Below are positions 54,164 to 62,317 of a DNA stretch of 64,000 bases, piece by piece. The first letter of the stretch is position 1; each line of letters opens with the position of its first letter. A program made the translations under genes and the position numbers. Source of the DNA: Pseudomonas sp. UBA6562 (GTDB lineage Bacteria > Pseudomonadota > Gammaproteobacteria > Pseudomonadales > Pseudomonadaceae); contig NZ_DJJS01000004.1 of the NCBI RefSeq assembly GCF_002434265.1, positions 315,079 through 379,078 of the forward strand. Reading direction: 5' to 3'. The notes below the pieces were generated by a model. The model was not told the origin of the DNA. It ran no database searches and worked only from the letters and a program-made list of their open reading frames with translations.

Positions 54164-56817
54164 CCGTTGAGCCAGCGCAGCACGGTTTGCAGGCCGTGCT
54201 TGAGCTGATCGGGCGCGTTCGGCGGCGAGCCGTAGCGGTTGGGCAGTTTGTCGCCGGGTAGCGCCAGCAGGATCAGTGTCATGAAGGGCACGACGGCGCT
54301 CACCCCCAGTACCACCGCCAAGACGATCCCTCCATAGCCCAGATCGCGGACCCGGCGGATCATGGCGCACACCAGCCACGGCACGATCAGCAGCACGATC
54401 GCCTCGCGCAGCGCCGCCCAGCCGAGCGCCGCGGGGACGACTTTCAGCCCGAACATCGCCAGCAGGTGCAGGCCGTAGCTTCTGCGGTCCAAACGGCTGC
54501 CGAGCTTCCAGAATTTCCAGGCCGGCTCGCTGGGGTAGTTGGCCATGTTCGCCAACATGCGCTCCGACCAGGTCAGCAGCGCCATGATCGCGCAGCGCAG
54601 GCCAGGGTCCTGGCGCTCATCGTCCTTGCCCTTTTGCAGGGCTTGCAGCACGGCCGTCCTGGGCGGTCGGCACTCGTCGACCAGATGGTGCAGCGCCTGC
54701 AACGCTTGTTTGAACAGCTTGGCGTCGACGCCCAGGGATTGGATCTCGCTGTCTTTGGGTGCCTTGAACTGGCCTGCGATCAGCTGCTGGCGCAGGGTCT
54801 CGAACCAGGCGTGCGGCGCCGCCAGTCTTTCCATCCGCTCGCGCATGTGACCGCGCTGTTCTGCCTCGAGCGAGCGGTCATGCAGCAATACCGCACCCAG
54901 CAGCAAGTCGCCCAACGCATGGTCGTCGAGTACCCAGGGTTCTTGTACCAGGAAGGAATGAAGCTGCGCGGCGCTCGGCAGGCGGTCGCTCTGCAAGGCC
55001 GTGGCCAGGTTCAGCAACTTGATGCCGACCATGCTTTGCAGCGGGTCGTTGGGGTCCAACCAGTCGAGCAGGCCTTCGTTGACGGAGCTGGCTTGGGCCT
55101 GGAGCAACTGGCGGTGCAGGCCGTGGAACGGATGCTCGGCCGGATACTGCAGGCGCTGGCTGACTTGTGAGTCGACCAGCTCCATCCAGCGTGCCGGCTG
55201 GTCGAGCATGGCCAGCATGAACAGCTGATGACGGTGCCAGTCCCACAGCGCCTCGCCGCCCGGCAGTGACGGCAGCACGATGCCTTGCTCGGCCATACGG
55301 CCTTGCACGGCCAGGGCGAAGGGCACGGTGAACATGCTGCGCATCTGGAACTGACGGTTCAGGTTCAGCACGGCGGTCGCCGAGTACGGGCGCATGCGCC
55401 GCAGCCATTCGCGGCAGGCCGGATGCACCTCCAGCGCCAGCAGCGATTCCGGCAGGTCCAGCGTGGCATCCTCGCTGTCGCAGTACTCATTCAATGCCGA
55501 AGCGACGGTCGAGGTCTCCAGCCAGAGCATTTGCTGCCGGGCCTGGCGTTGGAAACCTTCGAGAATCAACCCATCGAGCGGGTCGTCAGTGGGCGTGGCC
55601 TGGGTGATCCGTTGCAGCAGCCCGGCTTCGCCACGGTGCAGCGCCCAGGCTTGCCAATAACGGCGTTGCAACACCGGGTCGGGTTGTTCGTCGAGCAGCC
55701 AGGCCAGCAGCGGCAGTTCGTCGTCGCCATCCAGCCGCCAGTCGATGAACGTAGCGGCGATGCCGCCCAACCGGCGGCGCGAGGCTTCGGACCAGCGCGA
55801 CAGGGTACCGACGTTCTGCGCAGGGGCGCCCAGCAGAGGCTCGCTGAGGCCTTGCGGCAGGGGCTCGGGCGCTTCTTGCCGGTCGAACGCCTGGATCAAC
55901 AGCGGCAATCGCTCGGGCTGTTCCCGCGCGCAGTAGTCCAGCAGCCAACGCTCGGCCTGCGGATGCCGGTGCTCGCGCCACAGGCGAATCCAACCGCGCA
56001 GGGCCTGCTCGGTCTGCATCAGCGCATCGGCTTGGCGGGTCAGCAGGTAGAGCAGGTCGGGATCGTCGGGCGAGGCGTGCAACGCTTCCTGCCAATGGTC
56101 GTGGACGAGCGGGTTGGGAATGCCGGCCAGGCTCATCTGCATGTACAGGCGTTCTATCAGTGCCGGGTCGTCCGGTATCGCCATGCAGGTGTGCTGGCCC
56201 ACGAACTGCTCGAACTCGAACAGGGCGCGGTGCTGGAAGATGAATTCCAGGGTGCGGAAGTACCACAGGCTTTCCATCTGCACCATGGGCGGCCAGGCGC
56301 GCATCAGGCCGGTGTCGAACGGGTCGGGAATCTGCAGGTGTTGCAGCAGGGCTTCGAGTTCCTGCGGATTTTCCACGCGCAGGAGTTGATCGGCCCAGGC
56401 CAATCGCTGCGCCAGCAGGCCCACGCAGCGGTGCGAGATCGGCCCGCATTCGCCCAGGCAGGCGAGCATCTGCCAGCCGACGGTGTCGAGCTCTTCCAGG
56501 GGCAGGTCGTCGAGCTCGTCGACCAGGCGCTGCCAGGCCTGCGGGTCGAAGCGCAGCGTCGGTTCTTCGAGCACGTGGTGCAGTGCCCGCAGGGTCGGGT
56601 GCAGATCGTCTGGGGCGGCCTCGTCGACAGAGGGTTCGACGTCGGCTTGGGCCGGTTCCCGGGCCAACCGCTGGGCCTGCTCGTAGGCTTCGCGCAGGGC
56701 CTGGAAACCTTCCGGGTCGGTTTCGGGGTGGTGCGCCGGCAGCTGCTTGCGGTAGGCCAGGCGAATGGCGTCGAGGTCTTGGGTCGGTTCGATGCCCAGG
56801 CGTATCCAGCACGTCAT
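54157..56817 (-). CDS. Large membrane J-domain protein, probable HscC partner
   Basis: An 886-residue protein. An N-terminal J-domain (about residues 1-60, IRLAYRKQLPAHHPETDPEGF) is followed by a long helical, Trp/Leu-rich region without known domain and two to three membrane helices near residues 785-850. The signature HPD is HPE here (residues 34-36). J-proteins stimulate Hsp70 ATPase, and location beside hscC argues for partnership. Its ATG overlaps the upstream DUF1266 gene stop (ATGA). Whether the HPE form is active is open. Confidence 0.82.
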   Translation of the reverse strand: MTCWIRLGIEPTQDLDAIRLAYRKQLPAHHPETDPEGFQALREAYEQAQRLAREPAQADVEPSVDEAAPDDLHPTLRALHHVLEEPTLRFDPQAWQRLVDELDDLPLEELDTVGWQMLACLGECGPISHRCVGLLAQRLAWADQLLRVENPQELEALLQHLQIPDPFDTGLMRAWPPMVQMESLWYFRTLEFIFQHRALFEFEQFVGQHTCMAIPDDPALIERLYMQMSLAGIPNPLVHDHWQEALHASPDDPDLLYLLTRQADALMQTEQALRGWIRLWREHRHPQAERWLLDYCAREQPERLPLLIQAFDRQEAPEPLPQGLSEPLLGAPAQNVGTLSRWSEASRRRLGGIAATFIDWRLDGDDELPLLAWLLDEQPDPVLQRRYWQAWALHRGEAGLLQRITQATPTDDPLDGLILEGFQRQARQQMLWLETSTVASALNEYCDSEDATLDLPESLLALEVHPACREWLRRMRPYSATAVLNLNRQFQMRSMFTVPFALAVQGRMAEQGIVLPSLPGGEALWDWHRHQLFMLAMLDQPARWMELVDSQVSQRLQYPAEHPFHGLHRQLLQAQASSVNEGLLDWLDPNDPLQSMVGIKLLNLATALQSDRLPSAAQLHSFLVQEPWVLDDHALGDLLLGAVLLHDRSLEAEQRGHMRERMERLAAPHAWFETLRQQLIAGQFKAPKDSEIQSLGVDAKLFKQALQALHHLVDECRPPRTAVLQALQKGKDDERQDPGLRCAIMALLTWSERMLANMANYPSEPAWKFWKLGSRLDRRSYGLHLLAMFGLKVVPAALGWAALREAIVLLIVPWLVCAMIRRVRDLGYGGIVLAVVLGVSAVVPFMTLILLALPGDKLPNRYGSPPNAPDQLKHGLQTVLRWLNGQ

Positions 56818-57506
56818 GACCAGCAGTCCTCTTCCAGCGTGTGCGGGCGTTCGGGTTCGGACAGCCGGGTATCCCACGGCACGTCGACGAACCACTGTTC
56901 GGCGCCCAGGCGCAGGTTCAGCGCGATGCAGCGGTTCCAGTGCTCGCTGCCCTGGCGCTGCAACTCGGCCTGCAACTGGTCGTCGCTGCACTCCGACGCG
57001 TTCCACAGCGCCTTGCCCACCAGGTAACCGGCGATGTAGCCGTCCCAGCCGTCGTAGTAGTGACGGGCGCGCAGGGCCAGGCGGTAGTGCAGCCACAGGC
57101 TTTCTTCGCGGCTCAGGTAGGCTTTCTTGACGCCGTTGCGCAGTAGGAAGCTCATGCGTGCCAGGTCCCAGGCGCGGATGCCGCCCGGGCCGCAGTCGGG
57201 GTAGGTGCGCGCGGCGTACTCGTACTTGATGCGTTCGCGTGGCGAAAGCTCGGCCAGGCGGCGCTGCCATTGCAGCGGCAGGCAGCGCTCGTATTGCCAA
57301 TAGGCGTCGGCCAGCTCAAGGGCGTGGCCGCGGTCGGCCATGCCCAGGGCGTCGAGCAGTTGCGCGCGGTTGCCGATGCCCCAACCGCGCTCGAGGTCGG
57401 CCTTGTCTTCGTCTTCGTAGTATTCGGGGGCGGTGAAGCTCGCCCCATTGAGGGCGGCGACGGGGGCGGACAGCAGGTGCAGCCAATGCTGCGCGTGTTC
57501 ATCCAT
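56814..57506 (-). CDS. DUF1266 domain protein (YbeR/YbeU-like)
   Basis: A 230-residue soluble protein. The C-terminal part carries the DUF1266 pattern GGIRAWDLARMSFLLRNGV near residues 121-139 and a Tyr/Trp-rich ARHYYDGWDGYIAGYLVGK near residues 160-178. E. coli encodes related proteins beside hscC and its J-proteins. It is translationally coupled to the J-domain gene. The ATG at 57506 follows a GGAG site. Function is unknown. Confidence 0.8.
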   Translation of the reverse strand: MDEHAQHWLHLLSAPVAALNGASFTAPEYYEDEDKADLERGWGIGNRAQLLDALGMADRGHALELADAYWQYERCLPLQWQRRLAELSPRERIKYEYAARTYPDCGPGGIRAWDLARMSFLLRNGVKKAYLSREESLWLHYRLALRARHYYDGWDGYIAGYLVGKALWNASECSDDQLQAELQRQGSEHWNRCIALNLRLGAEQWFVDVPWDTRLSEPERPHTLEEDCWS

Positions 57507-57624
57507 GAAAGGGCTCCAGGCAAGGCTCACGCGAGAACGATGGATAGGGAAGGGCACGGGCGGAAGGCTGCGCAGCACCCGCTGCTCTGACCGCCGATCC
57601 GCCGCTTGGTGCCGTGCGCAGGGG

Positions 57625-58413
57625 TTACAGCGCCGACAGCGGACCGCCGCGCTCCTGCTCGCGCAAGGTCAGCACTTCGACGCCGCTTTCGGTGACGGCC
57701 ACGGTGTGTTCCCACTGCGCCGACAAGCCGCCGTCGCGAGTGACCACCGTCCAACCGTCGCGCAGGGTGCGGGTGCCGCGCGCACCCTGGTTGAGCATCG
57801 GTTCGATGGTGAAGACCATGCCGGGCTTGAGTTTCATGCCCATGCCACGCTGGCCGTAGTGCAGCACCTGCGGTGCTTCGTGCATGTCCTTGCCGATCCC
57901 GTGGCCGCAGTATTCGCGCACTACGCTGTAGCCGGCGGCCTCGGCATGGCGCTGGATGGCATGGCCGATGTCGCCCAGGGTGGCGCCGGGGCGGACCTGT
58001 TCGATCCCTTTGCACAAGGCTTCGTAGGTGGTGTCGACCAAGCGCCGGGCCTCACTATTTACTTGGCCAATGCAATACATTTTCGAAGAGTCGGCGATGT
58101 AGCCGCCCTGTTCGAGGGTGATGTCGACATTGACGATCGAGCCGTCGAGCAGCACTTCGTCGTCCTTGGGCATGCCGTGGCACACCACGTGGTCGATCGA
58201 AGTGTTCAGCGCATAAGGGAAACCGTACTGGCCCTTGCTGGCCGGGCGTGCATCCAGGGCGCGGATGAACGCTTCGGCGCGGTCGTTGATCTGCAGGGTG
58301 GTCACGCCCGGGCGGATGAAACCGTCGAGGTCGGCGAACACCTGGGTCAGCAGGCGGCCGGCATGGCGCATCAGCGCCAGTTGTGCCGCGTCCTTGATGA
58401 TCACGTTGCTCAT
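57625..58413 (-). CDS. map: Type I methionine aminopeptidase
   Basis: A 262-residue metalloprotease. It has the two-metal site residues Asp (VNVDITLEQGGYIADSSKM near residues 95-113), the catalytic His in GHGIGKDMHEAPQVLHYG near residues 169-186, and Glu in MVFTIEPMLN. It removes the initiator Met co-translationally. The start overlaps the ParD-like gene stop by four bases (ATGA). Bacteria often carry a second map gene in the rpsB region, so this may be a paralogue. Confidence 0.95.
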   Translation of the reverse strand: MSNVIIKDAAQLALMRHAGRLLTQVFADLDGFIRPGVTTLQINDRAEAFIRALDARPASKGQYGFPYALNTSIDHVVCHGMPKDDEVLLDGSIVNVDITLEQGGYIADSSKMYCIGQVNSEARRLVDTTYEALCKGIEQVRPGATLGDIGHAIQRHAEAAGYSVVREYCGHGIGKDMHEAPQVLHYGQRGMGMKLKPGMVFTIEPMLNQGARGTRTLRDGWTVVTRDGGLSAQWEHTVAVTESGVEVLTLREQERGGPLSAL

Positions 58414-58613
58414 TGCAGCAGCTCCTGCAGGTTGGCCTGTTCCTGGCGCAGCAATTGGCGCAGCAGTTGCTCGTAGGTGGATTGGGGGTGCAGCTCGGCG
58501 AGCATGCCGAGGCGAATCCAGTGTTCGGCCTGGGCGTTGATCGAGCGCGACAGCGCCGTACTGGCGATGCGCAGGTCCTGGTGCAGGGCGTCACCGATCT
58601 TGACGATACCCAT
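58410..58613 (-). CDS. ParD-like protein coupled to map
   Basis: A 67-residue protein of the ParD-like family (PF11903 type). It has an N-terminal ribbon-helix-helix-like segment (MGIVKIGDALHQDLRIAST) and a Gln/Leu-rich C-terminal helix. No ParE toxin gene is near, and the next gene is map, coupled by an ATGA overlap. A regulatory role on map is possible, and antitoxin activity is unproven. Confidence 0.8.
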   Translation of the reverse strand: MGIVKIGDALHQDLRIASTALSRSINAQAEHWIRLGMLAELHPQSTYEQLLRQLLRQEQANLQELLQ

Positions 58614-58747
58614 GGGCAGTCCTCCTGATATACGAAACGTATGCGAAGCATATCGTCCGCAAGTGCGGGTGGGCTAGCGCTGCGTGCCTCTTTCGCAGCG
58701 GCGATGCGCTAAGCTGCCGGTCTTTACTGGCCTGCGCCCCTCTGCCG

Positions 58748-59680
58748 ATGAACCTCGATACCCGCATCAAATACCGCCACCTGCTGTGTTTTCTCGAAAT
58801 CGCCCGCCAGGGCAGCCTGGCGCGGGCGGCAGACGCTTTGGCGATCAGCCAGCCGGCGATCTCGAAAAGCCTCAAGGAGTTGGAGGCGCTGCTGGAGACG
58901 CGCCTGTTCGAGCGTTCCCGCCAAGGCGCCCAGCTGACCGTGACCGGCACGCGCTTCATGCGTTACGCCGCGCCCAGCGTGCAGGCCTTGCGCGAAGGGG
59001 TGGGCAGTGTCCGCGGCGCAGCGCGTGCGCCTTCGCAGGTGCGCATCGGCGTGCTGTCGACGGTCGAAGGGTTGCTCATGCCCGAAGTGCTGTGCCGGCT
59101 GCACCAGCGCCACGAGGCGCTGGTGGTGAGCGTGGCCACCGGGGTCGGCGCGCAACTGCTCGGCCAGTTGCACCTGGGCGAGCTGGAGCTGGTGGTCGGG
59201 CGCATGACCGACAGCCCGCAGATCCAGGGCTTGTCGTTCGAGCACCTGTACAACGAGTCGATGAGCCTGGTGGTGCGCGCCGATCATCCACTGCTGGGCG
59301 CAGGCGCCAAGGCCCGCGAGCGGGTGAGTCGCTACCCGCTGGTGCTGCCGCCGGAAGGCACCACCATCCGCCGCCATGCCGACAGCCTGTTCGTGCAGTG
59401 CGCCATCGAGTTGCCGGCGCAACGTCTGGAAACCTTGTCGCTGTCGTTGAGCCGCCGGTACGTGCTGGGCAGCGACGCGATCTGGGTGGCGCCACGCGAT
59501 GCGGTGCTGATCGACCTGCGTCAGGGCGATCTGTGCGAACTCGACCTGGGCGGCCAGGAGCCCGGCGGTTCGGTAGGCATCTGCCGCAACGCGGCGCTGC
59601 CGTCGAGCCTGCCGGCGCAATGGTTGTGCGAGGTGTTGCGCGAAGTGGCCGAGGCTTACCGCGCCGGCCTCTATCCCTGA
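58748..59680 (+). CDS. LysR-family regulator, PcaQ-like
   Basis: A 310-residue LysR-type protein. Its N-terminus NLDTRIKYRHLLCFLEIARQ and its effector domain with PEGTTIRRHADSLF and LGSDAIWVAPRDAV resemble PcaQ, activator of protocatechuate (pca) genes. No pca genes lie in the window, so it acts in trans or has another target. Divergence from the ParD-like/map pair leaves a 134-base intergenic region that could hold its operator. Confidence 0.75.
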   Translation: MNLDTRIKYRHLLCFLEIARQGSLARAADALAISQPAISKSLKELEALLETRLFERSRQGAQLTVTGTRFMRYAAPSVQALREGVGSVRGAARAPSQVRIGVLSTVEGLLMPEVLCRLHQRHEALVVSVATGVGAQLLGQLHLGELELVVGRMTDSPQIQGLSFEHLYNESMSLVVRADHPLLGAGAKARERVSRYPLVLPPEGTTIRRHADSLFVQCAIELPAQRLETLSLSLSRRYVLGSDAIWVAPRDAVLIDLRQGDLCELDLGGQEPGGSVGICRNAALPSSLPAQWLCEVLREVAEAYRAGLYP

Positions 59681-59872
59681 AACGGCCCGCCTCGGCGCAT
59701 CGATGGGGCGGGGCCGTGCGACGCGCTGCCCAGGCGTTCGATGAAGAAGCTTTTACCTGAGGAACTTCATGCCACCCCATGGCTCTCATGCCGGTAGCCA
59801 TTGGTCGTGACCGCCTGCTAAGCTCGCGGCCTTACCTGATTTGCCCCCCTGGCGCATGAACAAGGAATCAGC

Positions 59873-60631
59873 ATGAAACAACATCGTCTGGCGGCTGCGG
59901 TTGCCCTGGTAGGTCTGGTGCTTGCAGGCTGCGACGCGAAGACCAGCGACGTCGAGCTCAAGACGCCTTCGCAGAAAGCCTCCTACGGCATCGGTCTGAA
60001 CATGGGCAAGAGCCTGGCCCAGGAAGGCATGGACGACCTCGATTCCAAAGCCGTCGCGCTGGGCATCGAAGACGCGGTCGGCAAGAAGGACCAGCGCCTG
60101 AAGGACGAAGAATTGGTCGAGGCCTTCAGCGCATTGCAGAAACGCGCCGAAGAGCGCCTGGCCAAGGCCAGCGAAGAAGCTTCCAGCGCCGGCAAGAAAT
60201 TCCTCGAGGAAAACGGCAAGAAATCCGGCGTGGTCACTACCGCATCGGGCTTGCAGTACGAAGTCGTCAAGAAAGCCGACGGCCCACAGCCCAAGCCTAC
60301 CGATGTCGTGACCGTGCACTATGAGGGCAAGCTGATCGACGGCAAGGTCTTCGACAGCTCCGTCGAGCGCGGCAGCCCGATCGATCTGCCGGTCAGCGGT
60401 GTGATTCCAGGTTGGGTCGAAGGCCTGCAACTGATGCACGTCGGCGAGAAGTACAAGCTGTACATTCCGGCCGAACTGGCCTACGGCGCCCAGAGCCCGA
60501 GCCCGCTGATCCCAGCCAACTCGGTACTGGTCTTCGATCTGGAGCTGCTGGGCATCAAAGACCCGGCCCAGGCCCAGCCGCAAGAATCGGCACCCGAAGC
60601 GCCGGCTGCCGAGCCTGCACCCGCGCAGTAA
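59873..60631 (+). CDS. FKBP-type peptidyl-prolyl isomerase lipoprotein (FkpA/Mip-like)
   Basis: A 252-residue protein with a lipobox LVLAGC near residues 15-20, an N-terminal helical dimerisation domain (about residues 30-115) and a C-terminal FKBP domain (about residues 120-227, with VTVHYEGKLIDGKVFDSS and GWVEGLQLMHVG). A Pro/Ala/Glu-rich tail of about 20 residues follows. It likely acts in the periplasm, tethered to a membrane, as folding catalyst and chaperone. Confidence 0.9.
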   Translation: MKQHRLAAAVALVGLVLAGCDAKTSDVELKTPSQKASYGIGLNMGKSLAQEGMDDLDSKAVALGIEDAVGKKDQRLKDEELVEAFSALQKRAEERLAKASEEASSAGKKFLEENGKKSGVVTTASGLQYEVVKKADGPQPKPTDVVTVHYEGKLIDGKVFDSSVERGSPIDLPVSGVIPGWVEGLQLMHVGEKYKLYIPAELAYGAQSPSPLIPANSVLVFDLELLGIKDPAQAQPQESAPEAPAAEPAPAQ

Positions 60632-60645
60632 TCGGTTCTACGGTA

Positions 60646-60673
60646 CGAAGCGCCCCGTCTCGACGGGGCGTTA
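60646..60673 (+). terminator. Terminator after the FKBP lipoprotein gene
   Basis: A GCGCCCCGTC-TC-GACGGGGCGT stem is followed by TATCGTTTC, starting about 15 bases after the stop. Confidence 0.65.
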
Positions 60674-60873
60674 TCGTTTCTGGCCGTCGGTGAACCGCTG
60701 CGAACCCTGTCTGGATGCTGCGGTCCCACACAGTACAGGGCTAGCTGAAAGGCTTTAGCTGAAGCGCTTCAAACGGTTACACGTTTGAAATAACTGTGTA
60801 AAAAACGCCCGATTTAAGTGCGGCCCTTATCCTGTGGGCGCAATACGCTGAAAACATGACCCTGTTCACAAGG

Positions 60874-60896
60874 TTATCCACAAAAAATGTGGATAA
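60874..60896. promoter_or_regulatory. Inverted pair of perfect DnaA boxes
   Basis: TTATCCACA (60874-60882) and TGTGGATAA (60888-60896) face each other over five A residues, 24 bases before the YkvA-type start. Both are exact DnaA-box consensus copies. The dyad could be a DnaA-controlled promoter element, a DnaA titration site, or a hairpin in the leader RNA. Confidence 0.8.
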
Positions 60897-60919
60897 CCCG
60901 CCCGTCATTTGGAGGTTTC

Positions 60920-61360
60920 ATGAGCGCACCCTGGAATTTCGCTCGGTTTCTGCCTCTGGCCGAACGCCTACTCAGCCGTGGGCGACTGCCCGCTCTGCTG
61001 TTCGCGGTTGCGCGCAAGGGACCGAAGCTGGGCAAGATGCGTGACGATCTGCGCCTGATGCAGTCGCTGTGCCTGGCGTGGTGGCGAGGCGAGTACCGCG
61101 CCATCAGTACCCGGGCCCTGGTCACCATCGTCGCCGGCCTGCTGTATTTCGTCAGCCCCATCGACGCCATTCCCGACTGGATTCTGGGCGTCGGCTTTCT
61201 CGACGACATCGCCGTACTGGGTTGGGTGATGAAAACCGTGGCCGACGAGCTGGCGCGTTTCCGCGAATGGCGCGACAGCCAATCGCCAGAACGGCTGCGC
61301 GTCGTCGAACGCCTGCCTGCCAGCCCCGAGGCGTTGCAGTTGGAAAAGCGCGACCCTTGA
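60920..61360 (+). CDS. YkvA/DUF1232-family membrane protein
   Basis: A 146-residue protein with the DUF1232 core GLLYFVSPIDAIPDWILGVGF (cited as residues near 73-93, with the conserved SPIDAIPD) and flanking helices. Function is unknown. The ATG at 60920 follows a perfect GGAGG site. The two DnaA boxes just upstream make its expression possibly DnaA-dependent. Confidence 0.85.
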   Translation: MSAPWNFARFLPLAERLLSRGRLPALLFAVARKGPKLGKMRDDLRLMQSLCLAWWRGEYRAISTRALVTIVAGLLYFVSPIDAIPDWILGVGFLDDIAVLGWVMKTVADELARFREWRDSQSPERLRVVERLPASPEALQLEKRDP

Positions 61361-61459
61361 TTTGGCCTGTGGCATACCCTTCTTCGCCTGCGTGGATATA
61401 ATCGGCCCTTCGATCATGCCAACCGGGTGCCATGGGCACCCCGAAAACGAGGGTCAGCA

Positions 61460-61801
61460 ATGGGTATTCAGGTCATCAGCCGCGACGGTCAACCCGAGTA
61501 CGCCGTGGTCCCCTGGGCGCAGTTCCAGGCCTTGCTCAAAGCGGCTGGCGAATCGCCCGCCGAGGCGCCCGCCCCCGAACGCCCCGCCGAAACCGCGCCG
61601 CCTGCTGCTCTGCCAGCCTTGATCGAGCTAGGCTCGTTGCGCCAAGCCAAGCAGATCGCCCCCGAAGCCCTGGCGCGCAACGTCGGCATCAGTCCGGCTT
61701 ACCTGACCATGATCGAGGCCGGAGAGCGTGAACCCGGCGCAGCCATCCGCCGAGCACTGGCCTGGCACCTCGGTGTGGCGGGCTGGAGCGATGAGCCGTG
61801 A
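61460..61801 (+). CDS. XRE-family helix-turn-helix protein
   Basis: A 113-residue protein. The N-terminal part (VISRDGQPEYAVVPWAQFQALL, residues about 5-26) resembles the start of Phd/RelB-like antitoxins. An Ala/Pro-rich linker follows, and the C-terminal part (about residues 60-105) is an XRE helix-turn-helix (ALARNVGISPAYLTMIEAGERE). Its stop overlaps the next gene start by four bases (GTGA). Role unknown, with autoregulator or antitoxin-like functions possible. Confidence 0.78.
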   Translation: MGIQVISRDGQPEYAVVPWAQFQALLKAAGESPAEAPAPERPAETAPPAALPALIELGSLRQAKQIAPEALARNVGISPAYLTMIEAGEREPGAAIRRALAWHLGVAGWSDEP

Positions 61802-62166
61802 GCCAGGTCAGGATCAGCCGGCAGCATTGGCAGAACCTGCTCGGCGAGCTGGACCTCGCCCGTCGCCAACGCCACCTGCTGACGTACCGTGCGCTGATCG
61901 AGCGCCTGCACTTGCCGACTCCGGCCATGCAGACCCTCACCGCCGCCTTAGAATACCTGGCCATGCTCGATACCCGTGCCGAGCAGCCGTTGCGCAGCGC
62001 ACTGGTGATCAGCCAGGGCGCGAGCCGGTTGCCGCGTACGGGGTTTTTCGAGTGCGCCGCACGGCTCGGTCGCTTCAGCGGGCCGGCCGATGGTCTGGAG
62101 GCGGCGTCATGGCATGCCTCCGAAGTAGCCAGGGTATTCGAATACCGTTATCCCGAAACGGATTAG
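61798..62166 (+). CDS. Hypothetical protein coupled to the XRE regulator
   Basis: A 122-residue protein starting with GTG inside the GTGA overlap. It is mostly helical, with a basic N-terminus (HWQNLLGELDLARRQRHLL) and a C-terminal ISQGASRLPRTGFFECAARLG stretch. No family is recognised. Tight coupling with an XRE protein suggests a functional pair. Confidence 0.65.
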   Translation: MSQVRISRQHWQNLLGELDLARRQRHLLTYRALIERLHLPTPAMQTLTAALEYLAMLDTRAEQPLRSALVISQGASRLPRTGFFECAARLGRFSGPADGLEAASWHASEVARVFEYRYPETD

Positions 62167-62259
62167 GCACCAGTAGGCGACCGGCCCATGGGCTCGTGAC
62201 TTCCCCAACGAGGCAGCGACCCGATCGAACGCTCCTGCGCCCGCCGGTTGCAGCGGCAA

Positions 62260-62294
62260 CAAAAAAGGCCGGACATCCACATGTCCGGCCTCTT
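62260..62294 (-). terminator. Terminator of prc
   Basis: On the minus strand, an AGGCCGGACAT...ATGTCCGGCC hairpin followed by a T-run lies about 25 bases after the prc stop. Confidence 0.88.
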
Positions 62295-62317
62295 CAGTTC
62301 TGCCGCTTACCTATCGA

